DNA from: Maylandia zebra
Taxonomy: Eukaryota; Chordata; Actinopteri; Cichliformes; Cichlidae
DNA length: 64,000 nucleotides
Assembly: GCF_041146795.1 (NCBI RefSeq)
Contig: NC_135173.1
Location: 53,508,365 to 53,572,364 of the forward strand
Direction: 5' to 3'
The notes beneath the pieces were generated by a model. It saw only the letters and a list, made by a program, of their open reading frames with translations, was not told where the DNA came from and ran no database searches. Every line of letters begins with the position of its first letter. Position 1 is the stretch's first letter. A program made the position numbers and the translations under genes. Positions 51,978 to 64,000 of this stretch are shown here, one piece after another.

Positions 51978-53921
51978 TCATGAGATCTGCGAGGTGGGCG
52001 CTGACAGACCATGAATGAGCTCCATCTGTTTCCTTCTGTCTTTGGCACGGTTGATGGTCATCTTAAACAAACGACAATAGAGCTCGACGGCAGCTGGAGT
52101 GTCGTCGTTCCCGGGCACGGGGTACGTCACCAGGCTGGGGTTGCAGTTTGAGTCCACCACACCCACTGTGGGAATGTTCATCTTGGCTGCGTCTCTGATG
52201 CCCACGTGCTGCTGAAAGACGTTGTTGAGAGTTGAAAGGAATATGATGAGATCCGGTAGGCGGACTCCTGGGCCGTACTGGATGTTGGCGTTGGTGAGGA
52301 GGCCGCCCTGCCAGTACCGCGTGTGCGCATACTCTCCACAATCTTTGGCCGTGGTCTCTACCAGATGGCCAAACTGACGCCGCCTGCTGACAAACAGGAT
52401 GATGCCACCGCGATACGCTATGTGGGCGGTGAAGTTGAGGGCTAGCTGAAGGTGCTCCATAGTCTGGTCCAGATTGATAATGTCATGATCCAAACGACAG
52501 CCGTAGAGATACGGCTCCATGAGCCTAGAAACACGGAATTATAATTCAGAAAAATGTCACTTGAATCACTACTGCTGAATAAAATAACATAGCTCTAATA
52601 GCTACATTCCTGATGAAATGATCGACCAAGTAACCAAAACATTTCCTGCTGCTGGAGCTTTCTGTTAGAAGCATTTAATGACAATAGGTTAGTTATGGAA
52701 TAGTTAAAAGAAATGCCATCTGTATTAAAACAACAAGTTTGTATCTCTTCCTTCAAGGTTCTAGGACCTGTGGTATTTATGCTTGCTGTTACCATTAATA
52801 ACCAGAAGTGTTACCAAACAGAAACTTCCAATTTAATAAAGAGGGGTTTAAAGCATGAAGATTTATGGCATTTTTTATTATTATTAATAACTCCCCACTT
52901 TTTATCCACAGGAGACTACCACTAGGAGTTCTGGGCAAATGACACTGTTCAAGATAAAAAAAGTTATACTTTATTCAGCCATTGCATAATATGCAGACAG
53001 ACTAAGCAATAGACAGAAGGTCTAAAATCTAACATGTGCCAAGTAGTGACTGAACACGCCTCTATCATGTGAGATTAGTTTCACATGTTGGGAATACCTA
53101 AACCCCACAGGACCCCGACCCCCCCCCCCAAACACTAAGGTAGAAGTTATAAAGCCTTGACCCACAAAGAAAGACAAGTGTCTCCAGCTTATTTAATTAC
53201 AGACTACAAACAATTTGTAAATATACGGGGGTGCAGCGCACTAAAACGCTGAGATAAATATCACACCAACCTGTGCCTGCAACCTTTTTTGTGACCAAGA
53301 TGCACTCTGGCGTCGAATAAGTCTTTCAAGGAGAAAAGCTCAGCCACACGAAAAAAGTCTGCTTTCTCGAGGGGCTGGTTTAATATTTTTTCTGTTAATA
53401 AGGAAAAACAACAACAACAACAAATGACAAGTAGTAACATAAATAAAATTCTTGAAAAAAAACAAAAACCAAGTGTTGACGCCCTTGCGTTATTTAGCTC
53501 ACCTGTAACATCGCCAGCCTGGGGTTGAGGTGGCTTCGCAGACGGTGCTGTCACATAGTGATGTCCACCACAGGGGGATGCTACGGTGGCAGCCCGTGAG
53601 TATCGGAACCCTAAAAGGCCTAAATATGGAAAAAAAAAGTTAAAACATCGGTAGTTAACTATCATGAAGCGAATAATGCTTGCCAATAACCTAGCGCAGG
53701 CGTTCAATTATTGCCATTAATTGTAATACAGCATTTAGCTGTGGGCTAACATGCTAAACTGTAGCGTAGCGTACACGAAACTCAAAACTAAACGCAGAAA
53801 TAAACACAAGGTAAAATGTTGGATTGGCTCTAAATCTTCTGAATATCTTCCTTGAACTATTTTCTAAATAAAAAACTGTAAACGGTTTTCAGTTACCTCT
53901 CGTAAGTGCCCGGACAGCCAT
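51978..53921 (-). CDS. mrps2: MRPS2, mitochondrial ribosomal protein uS2m, 269 aa
   Basis: Exons: 53921-53897, 53619-53503, 53391-53271, 52524-51978; GT/AG borders, phases 1, 1, 2, sum 810 nt. The protein sits on the small subunit of the mitochondrial ribosome. Residues 1 to about 47 form a presequence-like, arginine-containing N-terminus (MAVRALTRG...). The uS2 fold follows, with the signature [10 protein letters not shown] just before exon 4, then [27 protein letters not shown] and [21 protein letters not shown]. The late motif [25 protein letters not shown] is the uS2 core signature. The length is close to the roughly 296 recalled for human. AATAAA lies at 51859-51854, about 120 nt after the stop. 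Only about 630 bp separate its start from the PPP1R26 stop upstream on the same strand. Confidence 0.96.
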
Positions 53922-54546
53922 GCTTGCAGAACCATGGAAGGTCAGCAAACTGCGACTGCGCAACTGTAGTTCACAGAATGCCGCAAAGTAGAAGCTTGTC
54001 GTGATGTGCTTGTGTAAAAACTACAATACCCATTAACCCACCTTTTCTCGGCTCAACTTTATTGAAAGAGTTGGAGCGTCACAGGCAGTACCGTTCTTGT
54101 GTCATTTAGCTATGAAACGTATTCAAGAACATAAGCCAATGCTTGTTGTAAGAAGAAAAACTGTTAATATAAAACAAATGTTTGTAAATATAGACGCCAC
54201 TTCTAACAAAAAACAACAGTGGCATCATGAGGATAAGAACAAATATATGGTACCTCAAACAATATAACCCCAAATCAAATTTACTGTGCATTCGAGAAAA
54301 AATAGAAGAATTCAGCTAAGATAAATGCTGAAATACTCAAGGTATCCCTGAGTTCAGGATCCATATTTAATCCAAAATTAAAATTTAATGCCCTTAGTAC
54401 TGTTATAGAACTTACCAAAACTTTACATACTTACTAAATACTTTAAAAAACAACAACAACTGTAATACATAAACACTTGGGTCCATAATAGTTTTTCAAC
54501 AATCCATACACGCGCTAACAGCAGGCAGCATCTTCCAGGTGCATCT

Positions 54547-57500
54547 TTAAAAGCCAGCTTTTATCTCACTGTGTATGCTGAGCTTGCTGAGCGCGTCCAG
54601 TTTCCTGCAAAAAACCAAACAAACAAGGAAACTCAAGTTGCAGATGAGTTTTCTTTGCGTTTGATCGTTCACTGTTGAGACAAAACCATTTGGGTGCGAT
54701 CACATACCCGCTTACTGGAACAAACTGAAGTTTCCTTTTGACGTGCTGCACAGCCTTGCCGTGCACAGAAGAGTTAATGAGGGAAGTTTTCTCCTGCAAG
54801 CATTGCATAATACACACTTCACACTGTGGATTTGAACTGTTTTTTATAAAGAACTGAAATCATGATGTTTGTAACTGACAAACAAACGCTGTCGTGTTTC
54901 CACATAATTGTACCTTCTTGCACTTTTCAGCCAAGTATCTCCTGTTGAACATGCTGCCTCTCTCCTCTGAGGTAAGAGCTATGCAAGGCCTGAAGGTAAT
55001 GCCGGGATCAATGGCACTGGATAAAGACCTGGTAAAGGCAGAGTAGGATATGCATCAGACTACTCCTGCAGTAATCTTTAATAATTCTGTAAATTATAAA
55101 ATTTAAGTCAAGAGGCCCACTGTTGCTCAGATTCCAATCTTTATTACACAGATGCACTTAAAAGACACGGCAAACATTTCTGTCATCAGAAAGAGTAAAA
55201 GAAAGAAGAAGAAGAAAAAAAACACTTCTTACAAAATATTTACAGAAAAACTGGATATGCACAGCATGTTCAGTAATGCCTTTTTTATTTCATAAAGAAA
55301 AATAAATAGCCTTTTTCAAACAGGAAATCCAGGAAAACTTTAACATGACAAAAAAAAAAACCAAAAACAAGCCACACAAAATATCAACTTTAGCAAGACA
55401 GCGAGGGGGAAATGTGGTACTTATGGAATCTGGAGCAAGACTTTATCCGAGACTACTAGAAGATCTATCACCAGCAACTCGGCTTTAAATTTTCTTTCAT
55501 GAAAATCAATTATAGAACAGACAAAGACAAGAAGAGCGCTGTGTGTGAAAAGCAAAAGGTTGGTGGTAACTTGGTTCCTGTACCCATGATATTTATCTTA
55601 AAAATAAAACAACCCCCTACCCAAAAAAAGTGGCTCACAAGAGTCAAAGTAATAATTGAAACATAGTGGCTGTTTCTGCTTTATACTTAAAAAGTAGAAA
55701 CTGACTGAAATGATCATCATTCAGAGTGCACAGAATTAGTCTGAGGTAAGGGATTAAAAGAATAAGACAAATGTGAGAAGGAAAAAAGAAAGGAAGGAGA
55801 CTTTTCAAGATGGTGCTGACAGTATAAAAACACTTGCTGCACTTGAGTGAAAAGGTTGTGAAAGTGTCAAAAGATCTAATGATATACACTGTGCAGAGTG
55901 CAGCACATGCTGGACAAAGTAAATTGTGTCATTGCAGACACAGATGAGAAAATTCAGAGGAATAATAAACCAAAAAGTTCACTTACTTTGTATTTTAGTC
56001 TAAATATATTTTAAGGTTTGTTTAAACAGTATTGAAATCTGATTGGTCTTTTTTTTTTTTTTTTACATTAGATACACAATTATGCCCTTAATTTCATGTT
56101 AAAAATATTGTTTGGGGCTACAACTAAAACTTATTTTCAGTACTGACTGCTCAGCTCAGGTAAAGTGATTCTATTTGACATTGAAGAGGAAAAAACCCCA
56201 CTTACCTAACACACAAAGAAATGAAATGCAGCAAATAACCCTATTTTAGGAAGTTTTGGCATTTTTGCTCGAAAAAATGATTGTTTTGGGGTTTTCTCTC
56301 ACTTATGTTTTCACCCTAACCACTGCAGCTTTAGCACCCAGACGTTTAACTTTGTGCCATTTTGATTTCCTGCACATGTAAAATAAATGAAAACCATAAT
56401 CTAGGCAGTGATGGAAACCTACTACAATAAATAAGAATGCACAGTGAGATTTCAAACCAATACCAGGACCACTGTTTAAAAAAATTCTAGCCAATGTCCA
56501 GGTTATATATATATTTTTTAAACAGTTTATACAAACCTGATGAGACACAAACAATAACCACTGACCAATGCCATCTGTGTCATTTGATTTGTACTGGCTT
56601 ATTCAATGGTCCATCCCTAAATTTGATGTTGGAAATTACTTTTAAAGTCTTAATAAGGTAACTAATGTAACTATTCAGGGCTCTGGGTTTCCTACTGGAA
56701 GATGGGAAAAGATGCAACCTAAATTTAAACATTTTGGACTCAAACCTAAATCGTTATTCTGCCAAACTGAGACTTCTTTTCCTTGTCACGTCTTCTTTTT
56801 TGTTTTTTAGCAAAAATATTTAGGAACATGTAATTTTCTACCGCTCATTCGTTTCTGCACGAAAGTGTCACTGTATTGCTTTTCAAACGATCAACAACAG
56901 ATAACTTATGAGCACATATAAAGTTTTCATTGTGGTTCCACAACTGTGAAATTGTAAAAATACATAAAAAAAAGTCAGTTTTATGATAAAAAAAAAAAAA
57001 ATCAATAAACATTCCCTTATAAATCAATGAGCTCGATCAGAATCTATAATATTTGACAGGACACCATTAGAGAAATCAGAAAATGATGACACTATGGTTT
57101 ATAGTGGTCAAAGAAAAATACTTACAATGTGGAAAAGCCCTGCTTCTTTTCTGGATTTCTCTTCTGGCCTGATTCACAATCTGTCTCATCTATAAACTCT
57201 TCCTCTTTTCTTCCTAGATGCACTTCTTTATTATCTATCTTCATACCCTCGCCTTCGCTCTTCTTCTCCCTTAGTAAGTTTGCTCTCTCCTTAACCTCGC
57301 TTCTTTCCCTGCATTGAACCTGGACGTGATTTGTCCTATTAGCTTCCAGTTCCACAAACACACTCTTGTCCTTGGGCATATGCACCGTACTCTCCTTCTC
57401 CCCTTCGATGGAGCACTGGGACCTCTGGCCGGCAGGTAGATCCCGTGTAAAGGACATCCTCGGATGCTGTCTGGCAGCAGAAAAAAAATTCAAAACAGGA

Positions 57501-60397
57501 GATGTGAATGTAGTATTTCCAGCAGTGTCTTTAGAACAGGGGAATGGTGATTTACTGGTCCTTGCAGAGGACCAAACAGTAACAGGGGTCTGTAATTTGT
57601 GGGCCATTCCTCCACTCTGATGTGTTACCGAGCCACCCTCGCTGATTTCAGATGAGGTGATGTGGAACGGAGTCCGACTGAGAGTCCTCGCGTCGTGAGT
57701 AGGTAGTCCGAGGCTCTGGCGCCATTTGATTGCCTCTGAGCGAGAATGAGCGACGCTAGGACTCAAAATTGGTCGAGCCCTCTTCGTCTGTGAGGTGGCG
57801 TTGTGGACATCACCTTTATCAATATACGGTCTCCTTTCCTCAGTTCTAGCTGCCCCTGCCCCATCTGCTGGTTCCAAAAGACTGGGACTGCAGGATCCGG
57901 CTGAGGGATGTGATTGTGCACCGACCGCAGAGATGTCTGGAAAAACAGTCTGTGGTGTCTGAAGTCTATTATGAGCTGGACTACTAATATGAGACTTTTC
58001 AGAGAGAGGACTGATACTTTTCGTTGGAATCTCAGCCAGCTGATTTTCCTGTTTAATGTCTTTATCTTGAAATGAGCTACAAATAGTGACAGTACCATTC
58101 CTGGCTATATTTCCATCTTTAATTTTGTCTGCGGTAGAAACCTTGGCCTTTTCAGCCAGAAATCTTCGGATCTCTTGCTCAATACTGTCATCGCTGTCTA
58201 CTGAGCTGCTGTCTTCCTTAATCTGAGGTGCGGCTTCCGCAGTGTGCACAAACTGGATGCCTGGATGCTCAGCTCCCTTCAGGATCTCCGTTTCACCTTC
58301 ATGCAGCTCGTGATTCTTACCTTTATAAACTTGCTTATGTTGTGAAATGCTCTTTTTCCCCAGCCCAGGCTTGTCTTTCTTGTCATTCTTACTTTTCTGC
58401 ACCTTTTTCAAATCACTACACTTGGAAAGAAAGTCAATGTGTAACTTTTTGGTCTGAAATGCATTTCCTAACAGCGGGTCTTCGTCTTTGAGGCACTTCC
58501 TTGATTTCCGCTTTAAGTCTCTCATCTTTTTCTTTGATTTCTTTTTCGTTTTCAGAAGGTCTTTTATCGCCGTGTCTAGGTCCTCATCGCTGTCAAGAGA
58601 GCTGCTTTTGTCTCCACTTTGGTCTGACTTGTGTAATCCAGTGGCAGGGTGTGTTTGACTTCTCTGGGGCAATGCCAAGAGCTTTGATTCTTTTGTATGG
58701 TCAGGTAAAGGCTTAGAGGCGGTTTCTTTAACGCTGTCCTCTGCCCCTGCCATGGTGGAAACACAAATCTTTTTCTCTTTGTGTTTTCTTCGTTGCTTTA
58801 AAGACAGTTTCGATGGTTTCTTTTCGATCTGTGGTTCATTTGCTTTTACCTTCTCCATTTCATTTGTACCCTGAGCGTCTTGAGTCACAGCAGAGCTGGG
58901 TGCCTGTTTGTGCACTTGGGCCTTCTGCTCGAGAAATTTCCTGATTTCTTGCTCAATCCCATCTTCACTATCAATGGAGCTGTCATTGCTTTCTTCACAG
59001 GGGCAGTTTTCAGGAAGAGAAGACTGGAAGGAAGATTCAGTGGTGACACAACCACTAAGGCCAACGCTATGATGGAAGGGCCCAGGCATGACAGTCTTTG
59101 AAATGTCCAGTATTGCCTCAGCACACATGAGCTCTGCAGTTGTATTGGCCTTTGGAGGGGCAGGGGTTGCCTGCTCCTTCAAACTCTCTACTTTATATGA
59201 CAAAAATACATTTTCTTTACATTTCAAGCTGTCTGAAAGTGTAGGTTTGGGTATAGAAACAGATGGAGTAGGCTGGAAAGATTTCACTTCTTTTTCTGTC
59301 GTGCTCATCTTTTTCCTCAGCTTCTGTCTTTTGATATTCTCTGCGCTTGTACTTGCAACATTGTGTATTATCGACTTACTGAAAGGTTTCTGCTTGTGCA
59401 GCGATGGCGTCAGGACGCTCTTCTCCTTGAGTTGTTCAAGCTGGTAGCAGCGAATCGCTTCTTCAATCCCGTCATCGCTACTCGAGTCAGACTCCTCTTT
59501 GAATGCACGTGGATCGAAAGCTTCTGCTGTGTTCTGCTGCTCCTTTTTCTCCAGCTGATATCTCTGAATGGCCTCCTCGATGCCGTCGTCGCTACTGGAA
59601 TCATTCGAGTCTTCCACCTTAGCCGTGACGGGGTAACTGACAGTTTTGTTGATGAGACTCACTGGTTTAGAGGGATTTCTTGCTTGCTCTTTTGAACACT
59701 CCAAACTTTTGTTTGTGCTTTTATTCAAATCGAAGTTCTTAACTATATTTTCATTTAGAGATGCCTTGTTTTTAATACACTTTTTTATAGGTATGACAGT
59801 GGGTACTGCTGGGGTCTCGACTTTGAGGCTTTTTGAAAAATTGCTACCCGCAATCAAGAATGCATCGCTGTTGCTGTGCTGTTTGGACACCTCGGGAATG
59901 GATGGGTTTCTTCTCTGAATTTTAGATGATGGGAGAAAAGTCGAGCACGGTTCTGCTTTGCGTTTGTGATCATCCTTTTCTTTCAGGTATTCCAGTATTG
60001 CCTCCTCGATTCCTCTGTCCACAGAATCGTCGCTATCCGAGTCACTGCTTTCACGGATGTTTGGCGAGGAAATGTCAACATGTGGGTTTTCACTGGGGCT
60101 TTTAGTTTTGGACTTGACTCCCACATAAGAACCTGCTGCAACCTTGCAGACTTGGGGATGACCCTCCTGTCCTGATAGCACATTACCCTCGATCTCGTCG
60201 CCCATCTCGAGTGAGGACTGGGTGCTTCTAAGACTCTCTATGATCATCTGGACCTTGTCTGAGATAGGTGTGCCTCTTGTGGACAACTCTGTGTCAGAGT
60301 CATTGAAGCAAACTGGAGGGCTATAGCCTCCAGGCGGGCCACATGTTCTCCATTCTGTTTGCGTCACTGCGACAGGAGGTACATTCATCAAGTACAT
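54547..60397 (-). CDS. ppp1r26: PPP1R26, protein phosphatase 1 regulatory subunit 26, 1176 aa
   Basis: The large exon 60397-57126 encodes 1090 residues and ends with a strong donor, TT|GTAAGT. Three exons then join in phase: 55028-54914, 54793-54708, 54604-54547. The sum is 3531 nt, and 1176 residues compares well with about 1209 recalled for human. The start MYLMNVPPVAV matches the human MFLMNAPPVV. The protein is mostly disordered, lysine- and serine-rich. It carries six related acidic-serine plus helix modules at about 117-141, 265-286, 303-326, 470-493, 597-618 and 729-752 (SSSDDGIEEAIQRYQLE-like). Mammalian PPP1R26 is described as a nucleolar PP1-binding protein; no confident RVxF motif was found here. 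An acceptor at 60466/60467 shows an upstream 5' UTR exon. Reading straight past the donor gives a stop two codons later; that stop is intronic in this model. AATAAA is at 54063-54058. Confidence 0.9.
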
Positions 60398-60466
60398 TCT
60401 AGTGAAGTAGGGTGAGGTCCTCGACCACTGGAGCGCAGCGGACTCCGTTCAGTTACATTTTTCACT

Positions 60467-62242
60467 CTGTAATGAAGAAAAGAAAAGAAAAAAAACACAG
60501 AAAGAAAAAATGTCACTAAAGTGATGATTATTAAAACTACAATTAGACTTCATCCAACCAAACTGCTGTTACTCAAATTTTACAGTCTGTAAGAGCTGAA
60601 AATCAGGTCCTTCATGCCCAATATTGCTGTCATGATTTATTGTAGCTTTAATACATACACACAGATAGCCTCAGATTACTTAAGCGTGGCTGAACCATGA
60701 GAGCATGCCAAGAAAAATGCCAAACTGCTCATGATGGGATTAATCCGATAGTAGGCCAGATCATCTGAAGGGTCTTCTGTGATTGGTTGTTGTTTTATGG
60801 CCCACTCTGCTGTTGGTATTACACTTTAACTGGGTCCAAATGAACACTTAGAACAACCAGTGGCCAGTTGAGTCAAGTCCACTTGAATTGTTATCATTTA
60901 AGACTCATGTAGGCTGATGGCAACATGATGACAATCTGCCTGCATTCATTATTTGGAAAGCAATTATTTGCAACAATTTTGACAATTTATCTGAGAGTGA
61001 TTAGACTGGAACTTTTTGTAGAACGGTTGCCTACTATCAGGCAATCTGTGCAATGGTCTTGCAATCAAAAGTGGTCATGAGTGTGCAACACCCTCAATCT
61101 CTGGCAAACCATTTAGAAACCCCATGTTGAAATCGGTTGCACTATATGAAAAATTCATTTAAAATTTATTTTCTTTTTTTGTTTATGGAAGGAGGTTGCT
61201 GTCCTGTTTTCACTGTGTCACTGAGCTATCAGCCTGCTCTGAATAGGAGGCAACTTTGTCAAATAAGTGTGTTGGAAGGTTTTTCAGGTGAGCCTGTAAA
61301 AATACATCACAGCCACACGAAACAAGCAATATCATGCCATACTGATTTCTTTCCCCTTACCCCGAGTAGTAGTAATCAGCTAATAGACATTGAGCTGAAA
61401 AACCATTTGATCTATTTTAAATGTGCATTTTTTCTGCTTTTTGTTATTTTTTTGATAATTCAGGCATTAAAGCTGTTTGGTGGACAAAGCAAAAATTACT
61501 ATTCCGTCACTTTAAGCACAGAGATTTTACAGACCACTTTTTCTCCTTCAAGTCTGGTACCACACATCATAGCTCGAAGGTTTCTGAAAATAATTAAGTC
61601 TACCCATCAACGGCAAAGCACTTTAAAAGCAAACAAAAAGACCCCAACAAAACTGAGTCTACAGCTGACACATTAAGCCACTGCGCAGCCTTCTAAAATG
61701 CCTAGAGCATCATCAGTTGCCGGACAGAAAAACAACCAATTGTAATCGATCCAATCTTACACCAACCCGAGTGGCATGCTCATCTATTTTAACAATTAAC
61801 ACCCCCGCCGCCCCCCCCACAAACCAGAATATTAAAAAAAAAAAGTTCAATATAAAACAGGCTGCAAAGATTTGATAACAATCCAGAGGCCACCATTTAA
61901 TCAAGGCACATCCAGAATGTAAGTGAAATGTTGGCAGCTGTGTTTTAATACTTCTGTGGCTCCCAATTACTGAATTCATTTCCTCAAATTAACAGCATGA
62001 AAAATACTTTCTAATTTATTTTCCATTCAATAATGGACGCGGTATATTTTTTTCCCTACTTGTGTCATTTTTTGTACATTTGCAATGTAAAGAATACTTG
62101 TCAAGACCAGTGTGTTGGATGGTTGTTTGGTTGATCCAATTTAATACAAGTTTGCTAGGCTAACGTTGTCTCAGGATGGTGGTGCATGAGACGAGTCATC
62201 TTGTCATCATTGTATTTTAATTTATTTAATAAACCCCCCAAC
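60467..62242. other. Gene-free region upstream of PPP1R26
   Basis: It should contain the PPP1R26 5' UTR exon and promoter, but no exon could be placed. A frame at 61137-61676 is open for 179 codons but rich in K/S/H/F with no family likeness. No clear CpG island was seen, so the promoter may lie beyond the window. Confidence 0.4.
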
Positions 62243-62770
62243 TAGAGCTGGGCGATATGAGATTTTTTCATATCACGATTAGAGCTGGGCGATAGAACGA
62301 TAACGATATGTATCGCGATATAACTTTTACTCGATAGAGAAATTAAGCTATCGCGATAGACCTCGCCGCTCTTGTCCTCTTAAAAAAAAAAAAAGGTCAG
62401 CCAATCCAAATTAAGTAGCGCAGAGCTGAACCAATCACAGCCGCAGCGTCACGTCGCGTGACTTGCTACGTACAGCACAAGTGCCAAGCCGCACGTGTGT
62501 TTGTTTGGGAAGCAGCCAGCGCGTAATGGAGGAAATGAGTGTGCCGACTAGAAAAATCAACCGAGCGTGACCGAAGAGAAAACCGATGATGGTTCCAACG
62601 CCGGAGAGATTGTCGAACGGAAGAGCCATAGAAGTTCCGTAGTGTGAAGGTATTTCGGCTATTTCAAGTCTGACAAAAAACAGAGTAGCGTGCACTGTAA
62701 ATTGTGCCGAAAGCAAGTCTGGAAATACAATAAACTGGTGCATGCGTCACACTGTGCGCCACGTTATTGT
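62243..62770 (+). mobile_element. hAT-type element, 5' part with BED zinc finger
   Basis: The end motif AGAGCTGGGCGATA occurs twice, at 62244 and 62281, the second followed by GAACGATAACGATATG, as in hAT families of fish. From about 62560 a plus-strand reading contains SSVVWRYFGYFKSDKKQSSVHCKLCRKQVW-type BED-finger residues (given here in pieces: WRYFGYF, HCKLCRK) but with frame breaks. The transposase body is missing. The doubled end suggests one copy inserted next to the end of another. Confidence 0.65.
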
Positions 62771-62984
62771 TTCGGTGAAATGAATTTCTACAATACTGTT
62801 ACTGTTAATTCTACTCTCTGGAGTGTTTAAATGCTTACATATACACACAGTTACTGTCCCTCCACACGTACGACTCTGTTCTGCTTCTATGCCCCAGCTT
62901 TGTTTACTTTTTCCCACCGAGGCTTCTAGACTTCTGATTGGCCAACATTTCTGCACGGTTAGGAATCTAGCGCCACCTGCTGCT

Positions 62985-63110
62985 TTGGCATGTTCATAGC
63001 AGCGTTTTCCTTCATTTCTGCCTTTACGTGTGGATGGGATTATTTTTTAAAACGAAAACGGAAAATCTCCGTTTTCAAAAATACCCGTGTACGTGTGGAC
63101 GTAGCCTCAG
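62985..63110 (-). repeat. Terminal fragment of another DNA transposon
   Basis: Read on the minus strand it starts GGCTACGTCCACACGTACAC and contains GAAAACGGAGATTTTCCGTTTTC, itself a hairpin. This is a known-looking fish/amphibian transposon end. No coding part is attached. Confidence 0.5.
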
Positions 63111-63471
63111 TCTCTGACTGGAAGCGCTAATTCGTCATTCGGCTTTTGTCAGACTAAAGTAACTGTTAAAACTGTTTGAAAAGCTCAGCTATACAACAAG
63201 GAGAGATTGAGAATTTCCTTTTAGTTCTCAGTTTATTTGATATTGACAAAAGTTAGTCAGTTTTGTCTGTTCTTCTGTAAAACAAACTAAGATTTATTTT
63301 TAGAATTAATATTTTGTTTCTAAGTGGAATTGACAATTTAGTCTGTTTCGTTTGTTCTATTTTGAAACTTAAACGCTTTAGTGGCTGCCTTTTGTGTAGT
63401 TTGCAATATTTGCCTTTATTTATCTGAAAAAGTCTCGTGTTCCTTAAGTACATCTACCCTGTTGAACTTAG

Positions 63472-64000
63472 GACGCCACACACACCGAGCCGACAGGCTA
63501 GCAGATGACTCCGGCAAGACCAGAGGTGGAGGTTTGTGCATTTATATTAACAATGCTTGGTGCATGAACTCCACTACTACTGAGAGTCACTGCTCACCTA
63601 ATGCGGAGTTTTTAATGGTCAAATGCAGACCTTATTATCTCCCCAGAGAATTCACTTCGATCATACTCACTGCCGTGTATATACCCCCCGACGCTAATGC
63701 TAGGTTGGCCATGAAAGAACTTTCTGCAGCCATTAACAAACACCAGAATAAACACCCCGAGGCTGCTTTTATTGTTGCTGGCGACTTCAACCACACCAAC
63801 TTAAAGACAGTCCTCCCCAGATTCCACCAACATGTCTCCTGCCACACCAGAGGAGACAAGACTTTAGACCATGTGTATTCCAACCTGGCTGGAGCCTACA
63901 AAGCAACACCCCTCCCCCACATTGGACAATCGGACCATCTCTCCCTGTTCCTCACACCTCGGTATTCACCACTCATCCAACGTGTGAAACCTGCTGTGAG
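63472..64000 (+). mobile_element. L2-type LINE, endonuclease domain, cut by window edge
   Basis: The plus strand is open to the window end and encodes an AP-type endonuclease: ILTAVYIPPDAN, then VAGDFNHTNLK, LDHVYSNL, and the catalytic IGQSDHLSLF. The order and the D/H residues match L2/CR1-clade ORF2 N-termini. The 5' part is truncated; RT would lie beyond 64000. The frame is intact over the visible 500 bp, so it is a fairly young copy. Confidence 0.88.

Noticed and set aside
57122-57124. TAA as the true PPP1R26 stop codon
   Set aside because: It overlaps a strong GTAAGT donor, and three downstream exons continue in phase. It is kept only as the unspliced alternative.
61137-61676. 179-codon plus-strand frame upstream of PPP1R26
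   Set aside because: The composition is that of translated AT-rich non-coding DNA, with no splice structure or similarity.

Overview
The window is nuclear DNA from a ray-finned fish, most likely a percomorph teleost. Genes are split by introns with GT/AG borders. Introns and gaps are full of Tc1-like, hAT, piggyBac and L2-type repeats that are common in fish, plus (TG)n, (AT)n and (AGTC)n microsatellites. There is no sign of bacterial gene organisation. The species cannot be named from sequence alone.

Four protein-coding genes are recognised, all on the minus strand, and their exons were assembled by matching splice sites and reading phase. TTLL11 (5619-32297, ten coding exons, 731 residues) is a tubulin polyglutamylase. 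DIPK1B/FAM69B (39899-46383, five exons, 433 residues) is an ER-lumenal kinase-like protein. MRPS2 (51978-53921, four exons, 269 residues) is a mitochondrial small-subunit ribosomal protein. PPP1R26 (54547-60397, one 3.3 kb exon plus three short C-terminal exons, 1176 residues) is a nucleolar/PP1-associated protein. From memory, all four human counterparts lie on chromosome 9q33-q34, so the block looks like conserved synteny. They share a neighbourhood, not a pathway.

Three less certain genes lie between them. A plus-strand RIIa-domain (CABYR-like) gene starts at 33440, head-to-head with TTLL11, and its second exon appears to carry a frame break. A two-exon plus-strand gene of 101 residues (46382-46762) starts head-to-head with DIPK1B, and the two start codons overlap. 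A four-exon minus-strand micro-gene (48342-51217) is phase-consistent but unrecognised.

The most striking mobile element is a nearly intact Ty3/Gypsy LTR retrotransposon (21567-26751) in intron 1 of TTLL11, antisense to it. It has two identical 270 bp LTRs, a GTAT target duplication, a primer site matching tRNA-Leu, and gag, protease and pol in three overlapping frames. A textbook -1 frameshift signal (slippery heptamer, 7-nt spacer, 10-bp hairpin) sits at the gag/protease junction. Other elements are two hAT copies with recognisable 8-bp target duplications, at least four Tc1-like copies (one split by an L2 insertion), four L2/CR1-type LINE fragments, a fold-back repeat family, and a 47-bp palindrome that looks like two piggyBac ends joined with almost nothing between.

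Layout: 1-5618 repeats and no gene; 5619-32297 TTLL11 with its intronic repeats; 32298-33439 shared promoter gap; 33440-35199 RIIa gene; 35430-39238 LINE/Tc1 cluster; 39899-46762 DIPK1B and its divergent neighbour; 46763-51900 micro-gene and repeats; 51978-60397 MRPS2 and PPP1R26; 60398-64000 gene-free, with hAT and LINE pieces running off the edge.
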